A stretch of 64,000 bases of DNA, from positions 310,001-374,000 of the forward strand of contig NZ_MSJR01000002.1 in assembly GCF_002078605.1 (NCBI RefSeq). Reading direction: 5' to 3'. A program made the position numbers and the translations under genes. Position 1 is the stretch's first letter. The number at the start of each line of letters is the position of its first letter. Shown here one piece after another: positions 43,026 through 51,333 of the stretch. The notes under the pieces were generated by a model. It was not told the origin of the DNA, ran no database searches, and was given only the letters and a program-made list of their open reading frames with translations. Source of the stretch: Salegentibacter sediminis (GTDB taxonomy: Bacteria > Bacteroidota > Bacteroidia > Flavobacteriales > Flavobacteriaceae).

Positions 43026-44984
43026 GTGAACAATAAACAGCAGGTCTTGTCCTTTAGTTTTTCACCTATTATTTCAGAAAAAAAGACAATAGATAAGCTC
43101 AGTTTGGTGATTGAGGAGAACTCAGGAATTCTAAACGAAGTAGAACACCAGCTACGAAACGTTATTGAGCATTCTTCATTAGCAATTTTTCTCACTGAAC
43201 CTTCAGGAGGAATTATGGATATGAATAAAACCGCCTGTGAAATGTTTGGTTATAGTCCGCAGGAATTTCAGAAATTGGGTAGAGGAGGTATCTTATTACA
43301 GGATAAAGCCCTGGAAGAAAGCCTAAGCATAAGAGCTGAAACGAATGAGGTAAAAAGCGAGTTAACAGGAATTAAAAAAAACGGAGAGCATTTCCCCTGT
43401 GAGGTGCATTCGGTAATTTATAAAAATCACCGCGGAGAAAAACGTACCAGTACAGGTGTTTTGGATATTTCTGAAAAAAAGAGGCAGGAGCAGCAAGCAG
43501 CCAACAACCGGGAGGCTTTTGAATCGCTATTCCATAATAACCCCGATGCTGTTTATGCCTTCGATCTGGAAGGGAATTTCACCAATGTAAATAACAGTTC
43601 TATTGTGATGACTGAAACGGAGAAAAAAGAGCTCCTTAATAGCAGTTTTATTCCATATATTGATGAAAGAGATCTCCCAGAAGTCATGGATCATTCCCGC
43701 AAAGCACTATCGGGAGAGGTGCAACATTATACCACCCGTTTTATTGGTAAAAAAGGAACTAAGAGAGTATTGGATGTTACTAATTTCCCTATTTACGTCA
43801 ACAATGAAATTACAGGGATTTATGGCATAGCAAAAGACATCACCAGGCAGGTGAAGGCTGAAAAAAGTATGCGGGAAGAGCGCAATATGTTAAAAGCTAT
43901 TATCGATAATATTCCCGATTATATTTTTGTAAAGGATCTTGAACATCGCTCTATTCTTGTAAACAAAAAGTTCTATAAGAATTTTCTGAATGTAAATTCT
44001 GAAAAAGAAGCTTTGGGCTTAACTCCCCTGGATTATTTTGATGAAATTAAAGCCCGGGAAATAATTAAGGATAACGAGCGTGTACTTATTTCGGGAGAGT
44101 CGGTAATTAACTACGAGGACGTAGTGCTTAATAAGGATGGCAGCCAGGAAACAGTACTCCTAACCAAAGTACCTTTAACCAATAATGAAGGTGATATCAC
44201 CGGCCTCGTTGGAATAGCCAGGAATATAACCTCTTTAAAGAAACAAAAACTAGAGCTTGAAAGGCTCAATGCTGAACTGGAAGACAGGGCCAGAGAACTT
44301 TCGGTATCCAATAAGGAGTTGGAGCAATTTGCTTATATCGCCTCTCACGATCTACAGGAACCCTTGCGGATGATAACGGGTTTTTTAGACAGGCTGAAAA
44401 CAAAATATGAAGATCAGCTGGATGAAAAAGCCCTGCAATATATTGAAATAGCTCGTGACGGTGCTTTAAGAATGCGGCAATTGATCCTGGATCTTTTGGA
44501 ATTTTCACGAGCCGGAAGATGGGAAAAAAAGCCTGAAAGAATCTTTTTGAATGAGTTAGTAGATGAAATTCTAAAACAGCAACAGGAAAACATCCAGGAA
44601 AAAAGGGCCAGGATTATTTTTTCAGATTTACCTGTGATCAATGCTGAAAAAACACCTCTGCAGCAAATTTTGAGTAATCTAATAGGCAATGCATTAAAAT
44701 ATCATTCATCCAATTCCTTGCCTGAGGTAAAAATAGAGGTAAAGGAAAAAGAAAAACACTGGCATTTCCAGATTTCAGATAATGGCATTGGAATTGAAGA
44801 GGAGTTTCACCAGAAAATCTTCGAGATCTTCAAGCGCCTGTATAACCGCCAGCAATATTCCGGTACAGGCTTAGGTCTTGCGATCTGCAAAAAGATAGTT
44901 GAAAATATGGGAGGTAAAATATGGGTGGAATCTAAACCTGGCGTAGGTAGTAGGTTCTATTTTACCATCTCTAAACAAAATTAG
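43026..44984 (+). CDS. PAS-domain sensor histidine kinase (possible 5' truncation)
   Basis: At least 652 aa. PAS domains lie about 45-155, 165-275 and 290-400. The dimerisation helix has H441 in YIASHDLQEPLRMITGFL, followed by the catalytic domain: NLIGNALKYHS (N box, about 551), DNGIGIEEE (G1), FKRLYNRQQYSGTGLGLAICKKIVENMGG (F/G2, landmark only). No transmembrane segment, so a cytosolic sensor. A GTG at 43026 is the first usable start, but the frame continues meaningfully upstream to 42891, so the true N-terminus is longer or the gene is damaged. The REC-PAS gene follows 111 bases later. Confidence 0.82.
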   Translation: MNNKQQVLSFSFSPIISEKKTIDKLSLVIEENSGILNEVEHQLRNVIEHSSLAIFLTEPSGGIMDMNKTACEMFGYSPQEFQKLGRGGILLQDKALEESLSIRAETNEVKSELTGIKKNGEHFPCEVHSVIYKNHRGEKRTSTGVLDISEKKRQEQQAANNREAFESLFHNNPDAVYAFDLEGNFTNVNNSSIVMTETEKKELLNSSFIPYIDERDLPEVMDHSRKALSGEVQHYTTRFIGKKGTKRVLDVTNFPIYVNNEITGIYGIAKDITRQVKAEKSMREERNMLKAIIDNIPDYIFVKDLEHRSILVNKKFYKNFLNVNSEKEALGLTPLDYFDEIKAREIIKDNERVLISGESVINYEDVVLNKDGSQETVLLTKVPLTNNEGDITGLVGIARNITSLKKQKLELERLNAELEDRARELSVSNKELEQFAYIASHDLQEPLRMITGFLDRLKTKYEDQLDEKALQYIEIARDGALRMRQLILDLLEFSRAGRWEKKPERIFLNELVDEILKQQQENIQEKRARIIFSDLPVINAEKTPLQQILSNLIGNALKYHSSNSLPEVKIEVKEKEKHWHFQISDNGIGIEEEFHQKIFEIFKRLYNRQQYSGTGLGLAICKKIVENMGGKIWVESKPGVGSRFYFTISKQN

Positions 44985-44992
44985 TATCTTTA
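44961..44992 (+). promoter_or_regulatory. Candidate promoter for the REC-PAS gene
   Basis: TTTA (44961-44964) and TATCTTTA (44985-44992) with a 20-base spacer; each box is one base off the TTTG / TAnnTTTG consensus. It overlaps the end of the kinase gene and leaves about 95 bases of leader before 45096. Confidence 0.3.
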
Positions 44993-45095
44993 TAAGGCCC
45001 TAAATTAATTTTCCCAATAATATGGCTGGTAATTTACTATCGGTTTTATGTGGTAGGCTATAACCCGGGAGTAGTGTAAATAGCAAGCTTAACCT

Positions 45096-46844
45096 ATGCT
45101 GAAGGAGAACGAAAAATTAAAAATTTTAGTAATAGAAGATAATTACGGTGATTTCGTTCTTATCCAGGAGTATCTTAGTGATGAATATTCAAATTTTAAA
45201 ATAGAAAGAGCCGAAAATTTTAGAATAGGAAGGAAACTTCTGGTGGACCACGGGGATTTCAGCGCTGTTCTTCTGGACCTTTCTTTACCCGATGTTGATA
45301 AGCCCGAAAAACTGGTGAAGGAAGTATTGGAACTGGCTAATTCTTCGGCTGTGATCGTATTAACGGGTTATGCTGATAAAGATTTCGGAATGAAAACACT
45401 CTCCTGGGGTGTTTCCGATTATTTATTGAAGGACGAGATCACTTCCTCGATCCTTGCCAAAAGCATTCAGTATAGCCGGGAAAGGAAACGAGTTAATCGT
45501 CAACTCGAGGAATCAGAAAAAAAATACAGAAATCTTTTTGATGCAAGTCCGCTGCCCATGTGGGTGCTGGACAGAAATACCCTGGAATTTCTGAATGTTA
45601 ATAAAGCAGCTATCGATCTATACGGCTATAACCGCCAGGAGTTTTTAAAAATGACGGTTAGAGATCTTTGGGTTGAAGGTGAAAATGTGGGCGAGGAAAC
45701 CTGGAAGAAAAATAAAGATACTTCCTTTTCGCTTAAAATTAAGCATCGTACTAAAGAGGGGAAACTTTTGTTTATGGAGGTTGAAACCAATCCCATAAGT
45801 TTTGATGGTCGTGATGCCAGGGTTAGCCTGGCCTCCGATATTACCGGAAAGATGAAAGCTGAACAGGAACTTTATCACAGTCAGCAACGCTTTAAAGCCC
45901 TGGTGCAGGACGGTTCTGATATGATAAGTATAATAGATGAAAATTACCATTATTCTTATGTTAGCCCCAGTGTAGAAAATATTCTTGATGCCGAACCGGA
46001 GAATATGGAAGGCAGAAATGTTTTTGATTTTATCCATCCAGAAGATGAAATTAGGATTAAAAAATATCTCAAATTCGCTGGGAATAAGAAAACCGTACAA
46101 TTGCCTTCCTATCGCTACAAAAACGGGAACGGTAACTGGCGTTGGTTGGAAACCATTATGAGTGATTTAAGAGACGATCCTGCCGTGGGCGGGTTTGTCG
46201 CTAATTCAAGGGATATAACCCAGTTTATAAATCAGGAACAAGTATTAAAAGAAAGCCTGGAGAGGTATGATACCGTTGCCAAGGCCACTAGTGATCTTAT
46301 TTTGGATTTCGATTTAGAAACCGATGAACTAAAATTTAATGAAGCTATTTCAGAAATCTTTGGTTATTCTACCGATGATATTGCACTCAATAGAAAGTGG
46401 TGGGAGTCGAAAATTCATCCTGATGATTTTGGTCGTATCAAAGCCCATAGCAGGGAAATGGTGGAAAGAAAACGCAAATTAATGCATACCGAATATCGCC
46501 TGGCCTGTGCAGATGGGAGTTATAAATATGTATTAGATCGTAGCTATCTCTTAACCGATACCTCTGGTAATCCCAAACGTATTATTGGTTCTATCCAGGA
46601 TATAACCGATCGCTACAATTATATTAAGGCTATTGAAGACAGTAATGAACGCCTGCGTGAAATTGCCTGGACGCAATCACATGTGGTACGAGCACCTCTT
46701 GCCCGTATTATGGGGTTAATAGATTTATTGAGAAATAATAGAGAAAATATTGAAAATATTACGGAGATTCTGGATAATATCTTAATTTCATCAGAAGAAC
46801 TCGATAAAGTTATTCGAAAGATTGCAAATAAAACAGAAAGATAA
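45096..46844 (+). CDS. REC-PAS-PAS-PAS protein with DHp-like tail
   Basis: A 582-aa protein. A receiver domain covers about 8-125 with acidic E14-D15 and phospho-acceptor D61 in LLDLSLPD. Three PAS/PAC units follow (about 145-265, 270-385, 395-515), then a short helical segment with SHVVRAPLARIMGLIDLL where H529 sits like a kinase H-box. No ATPase domain follows: the protein ends about 50 residues later. It could be phosphorylated by the upstream kinase, or act as a phosphotransfer or partner subunit. Function inferred only from domains. Confidence 0.83.
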   Translation: MLKENEKLKILVIEDNYGDFVLIQEYLSDEYSNFKIERAENFRIGRKLLVDHGDFSAVLLDLSLPDVDKPEKLVKEVLELANSSAVIVLTGYADKDFGMKTLSWGVSDYLLKDEITSSILAKSIQYSRERKRVNRQLEESEKKYRNLFDASPLPMWVLDRNTLEFLNVNKAAIDLYGYNRQEFLKMTVRDLWVEGENVGEETWKKNKDTSFSLKIKHRTKEGKLLFMEVETNPISFDGRDARVSLASDITGKMKAEQELYHSQQRFKALVQDGSDMISIIDENYHYSYVSPSVENILDAEPENMEGRNVFDFIHPEDEIRIKKYLKFAGNKKTVQLPSYRYKNGNGNWRWLETIMSDLRDDPAVGGFVANSRDITQFINQEQVLKESLERYDTVAKATSDLILDFDLETDELKFNEAISEIFGYSTDDIALNRKWWESKIHPDDFGRIKAHSREMVERKRKLMHTEYRLACADGSYKYVLDRSYLLTDTSGNPKRIIGSIQDITDRYNYIKAIEDSNERLREIAWTQSHVVRAPLARIMGLIDLLRNNRENIENITEILDNILISSEELDKVIRKIANKTER

Positions 46845-46880
46845 TCATTAAAAGCCTAAGGCTATCAATAAGGCCCCCCT

Positions 46881-47285
46881 ATGAATTTGAAAGTACTTAT
46901 TATCGACGATGATGCGGTAGTTGTTTTTATTCAGAAAAAATTAATGGCGAACAACGAAATTTCAGATAGTCCTCTGGTTTTTAAGAGAGCCAATCCTGCC
47001 CTGGATTTCATTGAAGCTGAAGAAAATGATAAGGAGTTCCTGATTTTGCTTGATATAAATATGCCCGGAATGAATGGCTGGGAATTTCTCAATGAATTAA
47101 ATAATAAACCTGATAAACACAGGTATCATGTAATTATGGTAACCTCTTCAGTAGAACAGCGAGACAAAGAGAAGGCCAGCCAATATCCTATGGTAAGGGA
47201 ATTTTTGGAAAAACCAATAACTAACGAAAGCTGCAAAAAAATCAAAGATATTCCCGAAATAAGTCATTTTTTTGAGAAGGTCTAA
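46881..47285 (+). CDS. Single-domain response regulator
   Basis: A 134-aa stand-alone receiver: acidic D9-D11, phospho-acceptor D58 in ILLDINMPGMNGWEF, Thr/Ser at VTSS and Lys111 in FLEKP. No output domain, so it acts through protein contact or as a phosphate sink (Rcp/CheY-like). It ends 4 bases inside the convergent minus-strand gene. It likely works with the preceding PAS proteins. Confidence 0.9.
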   Translation: MNLKVLIIDDDAVVVFIQKKLMANNEISDSPLVFKRANPALDFIEAEENDKEFLILLDINMPGMNGWEFLNELNNKPDKHRYHVIMVTSSVEQRDKEKASQYPMVREFLEKPITNESCKKIKDIPEISHFFEKV

Positions 47286-48358
47286 ACTTCCTTTTCCAAC
47301 GGGTTTGCATCCTCAATTTTTTCCTGGGCCCATTCCTTTTCTTCTTCTTCAGCATCAGGCTCGTCCTGGAGGATCTCTGCGCGCGGTTCATAGTTGAGCT
47401 TTATATACATGGGGAAATGATCTGAACCAATCGGGCGCTCCCGTGCGATATCTACCAGGGTAAAATCATTGGTGTGGAAAACATGATCCAGGGGCCAGCG
47501 CAGCAACCAATAATTAGCATGAAAGGTATTAAAAAAACCACGGCCAATCCGGGGGTCGAGCAAACCACTCATTTTCTGAAATAACCTGGTAGTTCGGGAC
47601 CAGGCCACATCATTTAAATCCCCAATTACGAGCACCCCTTCTTCACTGGTCTTTATATCCCTTCCCAACATAAGTAATTCTGCATCCCTGTTTGTGGAGG
47701 TTTTACTTTCAGTGGGACTGGGTGGTTTTGGATGGAGACAATGTAAATGAATTCGGGATTTTTCATCTAATCTGAAATAAGTATGAATAGAAGGAATATC
47801 GTCCTGTACCAGGTACTTAACCTCAGTTTCCTCAAGTTTTATCTTTGAATACAGATGCATTCCGTAGAGGTTATCCAGGGGTACTTTTTCGGTATATTTG
47901 TAAACGTCTTCGAGTTCTTCCAGGGCTTTCTCCCATTTCTTGTCAGATTCTAATGTTAAAAAGATATCCGGATCCCGATCTCTTACAAGGTCAATAAATT
48001 TTTGATAAGCCCTGTTTTCAGTAAGAACATTACTCACCAATATCGAAACCAAACAATCTGAATCGCTACCTTCGAATTGTACCACCTGTTTTTTGGCAAG
48101 ATAGGTGTAAGGATAAATTTGTTTGAACTGGTAGCCCAAACTAAAGATTAAAGCGGCGGTTGCAAGGTAATGCCAGGTTTCAGAAAAATCATAATATAAA
48201 ACTGAAGCCAGAAACACAATCCCAACCAGAAAACAAATCTGGATCCTTGGGAAGTCAAATCCTCTTATCCACCACTGGTCAAAGCGCGTTGCTGAAGCCA
48301 GACTGGGTATCAACATCAAAATAGTGAAAAACAAGATAATGATTTCAGTGATATTCAT
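47282..48358 (-). CDS. Endonuclease/exonuclease/phosphatase-family membrane protein
   Basis: A 358-aa protein with three hydrophobic helices (about 3-20, 38-55, 63-80) and a C-terminal EEP domain. Domain words are SNVLTENRAYQKFIDLVRD, LESDKKW, VIGDLNDVAWSRTT, PLDHVF and GSDHFPMYIK, which carry the catalytic Asn, Asp and His residues. The acidic tail (about 320-358) is low complexity. The domain faces out or in depending on topology, not decidable here. Three bases separate it from the PAP2 gene, with which it forms an operon. Substrate unknown; lipid- or nucleotide-phosphates are possible. Confidence 0.82.
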   Translation of the reverse strand: MNITEIIILFFTILMLIPSLASATRFDQWWIRGFDFPRIQICFLVGIVFLASVLYYDFSETWHYLATAALIFSLGYQFKQIYPYTYLAKKQVVQFEGSDSDCLVSILVSNVLTENRAYQKFIDLVRDRDPDIFLTLESDKKWEKALEELEDVYKYTEKVPLDNLYGMHLYSKIKLEETEVKYLVQDDIPSIHTYFRLDEKSRIHLHCLHPKPPSPTESKTSTNRDAELLMLGRDIKTSEEGVLVIGDLNDVAWSRTTRLFQKMSGLLDPRIGRGFFNTFHANYWLLRWPLDHVFHTNDFTLVDIARERPIGSDHFPMYIKLNYEPRAEILQDEPDAEEEEKEWAQEKIEDANPLEKEV

Positions 48359-48361
48359 ATC

Positions 48362-49183
48362 TTAAAAAGTATAAGAAAGGGCCAACCCACGTGAGTTTAA
48401 GCCTGTTCCATGAATATTAAAAGCAGCAGTGGGATACAGATTCAGGTTTTCATTTGATTTTTTATGAATTTCAGGAACTAATATGCCTGTAGCAGCCCCT
48501 ACACAAAAGCCTATCAAATTATCGGTTAGGAAATGCTTACCACTTTTTGTTCTTAGATAGCCTACAAAAGCCGGAATGGCCACCGCACTAGTCCAAACAT
48601 ACGGAATAGCCCGGGAATTGGGGTTAAAATCCTGAAAAACCTTTGCAGTAAAAAAGGTCGCGGCCGAGGTTGCTGCTACGTGCCCCCCAAAAAAAGACCG
48701 TTGTGCATCGTTATCTCTACGTTCCCTCATGGATAAACTTTCATTGTAAACCAAAGGGCGGCTCTTATGGACCGCTCCGGCCGTTATAGTAAACATTGCG
48801 CCTACCGTAGCCATGGTTTCCAGGTAAAGCACAGAGATCTGCCCAAAATTATTTCTTTCAGCATCACTGGGTAAAAAAGCAATGGGTAAGGCAAAAGAAG
48901 CATAAAAGGGAAGGTAACTCAGTTCATCTTCATTTTTAGAATAATAACCGGCGGCCCATTGGTCTATTTTCCAGATGTCTTTTTTGTCTAAAGCCAGCAC
49001 TTCAGCTTCTGTTAATCCTGCCTTGTTTTGAATCATAATAACGCCTACTGCATTTAGGCCGAGCCCTGTGGTTATCCATATACCGTCTTTTAGGAGATCA
49101 GTTTGATAGGGCGACTCCTTTTCTTGCGATCTTGCATAATTAATAGATAAGAATGCGAAAATTATTAGCGTTAGCTGCTTCAT
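48362..49183 (-). CDS. PAP2-family phosphatase
   Basis: About 273 aa with N-terminal signal-like sequence (MKQLTLIIFAFLSINYARS). PAP2 motifs: KSRPLVYN (motif 1, K-x6-RP is shortened), SFFGGHVA (motif 2 has Gly-Gly-His where Ser-Gly-His is usual) and RTKSGKHFLTDNLIG (motif 3 with His and Asp). It probably acts on lipid phosphates, such as undecaprenyl diphosphate, outside the inner membrane. ATG 49183 is chosen; a TTG 21 bases upstream would add 7 residues ahead of the signal sequence. Coupled to the EEP gene. Confidence 0.8.
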   Translation of the reverse strand: MKQLTLIIFAFLSINYARSQEKESPYQTDLLKDGIWITTGLGLNAVGVIMIQNKAGLTEAEVLALDKKDIWKIDQWAAGYYSKNEDELSYLPFYASFALPIAFLPSDAERNNFGQISVLYLETMATVGAMFTITAGAVHKSRPLVYNESLSMRERRDNDAQRSFFGGHVAATSAATFFTAKVFQDFNPNSRAIPYVWTSAVAIPAFVGYLRTKSGKHFLTDNLIGFCVGAATGILVPEIHKKSNENLNLYPTAAFNIHGTGLNSRGLALSYTF

Positions 49184-49335
49184 AGAAATTTTATTTCTAT
49201 TCAAATCTCCTAAGTATACTCTTAAATTTAAAGTATTTAAGAAAATAATAACATGAAAATCTAAGCTTTACTGAGAATAGTTTAAAGACGTTTATCTATT
49301 AACAAAAGTTTAATTGATGTTAATCATAAGGTCTT

Positions 49336-49365
49336 TTTGTTTGTGTTTAAAATGCAGTAATTTTA
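49336..49365 (+). promoter_or_regulatory. Candidate promoter for the VWA gene
   Basis: TTTG at 49336-49339 and TAATTTTA at 49358-49365 (one mismatch), spacer 18. It ends 5 bases before the ATG at 49370, so if used, translation may instead begin at the in-frame ATG at 49388. Confidence 0.35.
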
Positions 49366-49369
49366 AGAT

Positions 49370-50494
49370 ATGAAGCAGCGAGAAAAAATGCAGGGGCGGG
49401 GCTTTGTCTTCCGGAAATTTGAAGAAGAAACTAAAAGTCCTTTTGAAAATCTCTTTGAAATATTCAAGGAACTTATAACTCATACCTCCGGGGACCTGGA
49501 AGAAGCCCTGGATTGGCTTAAGCAACTGGATGAGGAATATAAGCTCACTACAGAAGATTATACTTTAGATGATTTTGTAGAAGACCTTAAAAAGAAAGGC
49601 TATATCAGGGAAGAGACAGATGATGGAGGAGGAATGAGTATCACCGCCAAAACCGAACGCGCTATAAGAAAGCAGGCCCTGGACCAAATCTTTGGAAAGT
49701 TAAAAAAAAACACTTCCGGAAATCATCGCACTAACTATACCGGTATCGGAGATGAACATACCGGCGATTTCAGGGATTATCAATACGGGGATTCCCTGGA
49801 CCGAATTTCTATGACAGAGAGTTTGCGCAATGCACAGATTCATCATGGGATTGAAAATTTTAATATGACCGAAGATGACCTGGTGGTAGAGGAAACTCAT
49901 TACAAATCTCAAATGAGTACAGTACTTATGATCGATATCAGTCATAGTATGATTCTCTATGGGGAAGATCGGATTACCCCGGCTAAAAAGGTTGCAATGG
50001 CCCTGGCAGAGCTCATTACTACACGCTATCCGAAAGATACCCTGGATATTATTGTCTTCGGAAATGACGCCTGGCAGGTTTCTATCGCTGATCTCCCATA
50101 TCTTAAAGTTGGTCCATACCATACAAATACCGTTGCCGGCTTGCAGTTGGCCATGGATCTGCTGCGCAGGAAACGCAATACCAATAAACAAATCTTTATG
50201 ATCACCGACGGGAAACCGAGTTGTGTTCGCGAACGGGATGGCACCTATTACAAGAATCCAATGGGGCTGGATCCATTTATTGTAGATAAATGTTACAATA
50301 TGGCTCAACAGGCTAGGAAATTAAAGATTCCTATCACCACCTTTATGATCGCCCAGGATCCCTACTTGATGCAATTCGTGAGAGAATTCACTTATGCCAA
50401 TCAAGGGAAAGCTTTTTATACCGGGATTAAAGGCCTGGGGGAAATGATCTTTGAAGATTATGAAACGAATAGAAAAAAGAGGATAAGAGGATAA
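49370..50494 (+). CDS. VWA-domain protein (partner of MoxR-type AAA)
   Basis: A 374-aa protein. The C-terminal von Willebrand A domain has the MIDAS DISHS (residues 189-193), an RRKRNTNKQIFMITDGKPS stretch and a helical end. The N-terminal 170 residues are helical and acidic, ending with the FNMTEDDLVVEE segment. Such proteins pair with AAA ATPases as in RavA/ViaA or the Mg-chelatase BchI/BchD system. The AAA gene lies at 51334; the space between holds a DUF559 gene and repeats. No metal-chelatase partner (BchH/CobN) is seen, so a chaperone role is more likely than chelation. The sequence of its last 12 codons recurs twice downstream. Confidence 0.85.
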   Translation: MKQREKMQGRGFVFRKFEEETKSPFENLFEIFKELITHTSGDLEEALDWLKQLDEEYKLTTEDYTLDDFVEDLKKKGYIREETDDGGGMSITAKTERAIRKQALDQIFGKLKKNTSGNHRTNYTGIGDEHTGDFRDYQYGDSLDRISMTESLRNAQIHHGIENFNMTEDDLVVEETHYKSQMSTVLMIDISHSMILYGEDRITPAKKVAMALAELITTRYPKDTLDIIVFGNDAWQVSIADLPYLKVGPYHTNTVAGLQLAMDLLRRKRNTNKQIFMITDGKPSCVRERDGTYYKNPMGLDPFIVDKCYNMAQQARKLKIPITTFMIAQDPYLMQFVREFTYANQGKAFYTGIKGLGEMIFEDYETNRKKRIRG

Positions 50495-50560
50495 TTGATT
50501 TAGTCAAACTCCCCGTTTTGGGTTACCCCAAAACACCCCTCTTTATTTAAAGAGGGGAGC
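50453..50560 (+). repeat. Copy A: VWA 3' end plus hairpins
   Basis: A 108-base unit from GAAGATTATG (VWA codons) through its stop to GGGGAGC. It matches 51200-51307 at about 100 of 108 positions by eye. It contains the GTTTTGGGTTACCCCAAAAC palindrome and a CCCCTCTTT / AAAGAGGGG stem. Confidence 0.8.
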
Positions 50561-50566
50561 TTTTTT
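50536..50566 (+). terminator. Intrinsic terminator after the VWA gene
   Basis: CCCCTCTTT and AAAGAGGGG pair (9 bp) around ATTT, followed by AGC and six T. It ends the VWA message, which may uncouple it from the downstream AAA gene. Confidence 0.65.
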
Positions 50567-50584
50567 CATTTTATAATAATTGTT

Positions 50585-50950
50585 TTGAAAAAACAACAAA
50601 TTCATACCCGGTTGGATTTAAAGCGAAAGCGTAAGTTCCTTAGAGAAAATATGACTGCTGCTGAAGGTTTTCTGTGGAAATTTTTAAAAGCCAGGAAGTT
50701 TGTGGGAAAAAGGTTTACAAGACAGCACAGTATTGGAAATTATATTGTAGATTTTTATTGTGCTTCTGAAAAATTAATTATTGAACTGGATGGGGATGTT
50801 CACCTGAATAGCACTGCCGAGGAAAAGGATTTAAAACGCACTGAGTATTTGGAAGGTTTAGGCTTTAAGTTAATACGCTTTGAAAATAAAATGGTGTTCG
50901 ATGCACTACCTTCGGTATTAAAGGAAATTAGAGATAATTTTAAAAAATAA
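50585..50950 (+). CDS. DUF559-domain protein (Vsr/restriction-like nuclease fold)
   Basis: A 121-aa DUF559 protein. Motifs are TAAEGFLWKFLKARKFVGKRF, then FTRQHSIGNYIVDFYCASEKLIIELDG (landmarks: the D of VDFYC and the E of IELDG) and GFKLIRFENKMV. Family members adopt a PD-(D/E)XK-like nuclease fold related to Vsr. The start is a TTG at 50585, since the conserved region begins before the first ATG (50651). It is flanked on both sides by copies of the end of the VWA gene. A DNA role in moving or maintaining the repeat is inference. Confidence 0.85.
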   Translation: MKKQQIHTRLDLKRKRKFLRENMTAAEGFLWKFLKARKFVGKRFTRQHSIGNYIVDFYCASEKLIIELDGDVHLNSTAEEKDLKRTEYLEGLGFKLIRFENKMVFDALPSVLKEIRDNFKK

Positions 50951-50976
50951 AGATGGAGGATTAAATAAGAATACAT

Positions 50977-51069
50977 TATGAACCGAATAGAAAAAAGAGG
51001 ATAGAACAATCAAACTCCCTGTTTTGGTTTTTCAACCAAAACCTTCCCTCTTTGTCTTAAGAAGGGAGT
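50977..51069 (+). repeat. Copy B: diverged VWA tail plus hairpins
   Basis: 50977-51003 matches 50459-50485 at 26 of 27 positions (VWA codons near the stop). A diverged hairpin part follows, with GTTTTGGTT / AACCAAAAC arms and an AAGGGAG end. It starts 26 bases after the DUF559 stop. Confidence 0.7.
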
Positions 51070-51130
51070 CTCTTTAAGGCTTTGATCTGTTTTGATTGTT
51101 CTTAAATTAGGTTGATTTTAAAACTAACCA

Positions 51131-51190
51131 AGCTCCTCCCTTTTTTAAAGGGAGGTGGCTAGATTTCGATAGAAATTTAGACGGAGGGTT
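51131..51190. repeat. Compound hairpin repeat between copies B and C
   Basis: CCTCCCTTT pairs with AAAGGGAGG (9 bp, loop TTT, 51135-51155), followed by ATTTC-GATA-GAAAT (51163-51176) and an ACGGAGGG tail. It resembles widespread Bacteroidetes intergenic hairpins. Bases 51070-51130 show no gene. Confidence 0.6.
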
Positions 51191-51199
51191 TAATTTGGT

Positions 51200-51307
51200 G
51201 AAGATTATGAAACAAATAAGAAAAAGGAGATAAGAGGATAATTGATTTAGTTGAACTCCCCGTTTTGGGTTACCCCAAAACACCCCTCCTTATTTAAAGA
51301 GGGGAGC
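51200..51307 (+). repeat. Copy C: VWA 3' end plus hairpins
   Basis: A 108-base unit aligned without gaps to copy A. It keeps the reading frame and stop of the VWA tail (EDYETNKKKEIRG, then TAA). It lies 26 bases before the AAA gene start. Copy C has one mismatch in the terminator stem and lacks the T run, so it is a poorer terminator than A. Confidence 0.8.
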
Positions 51308-51333
51308 CTATCAAATTTAAAAAGATTAAGAAA

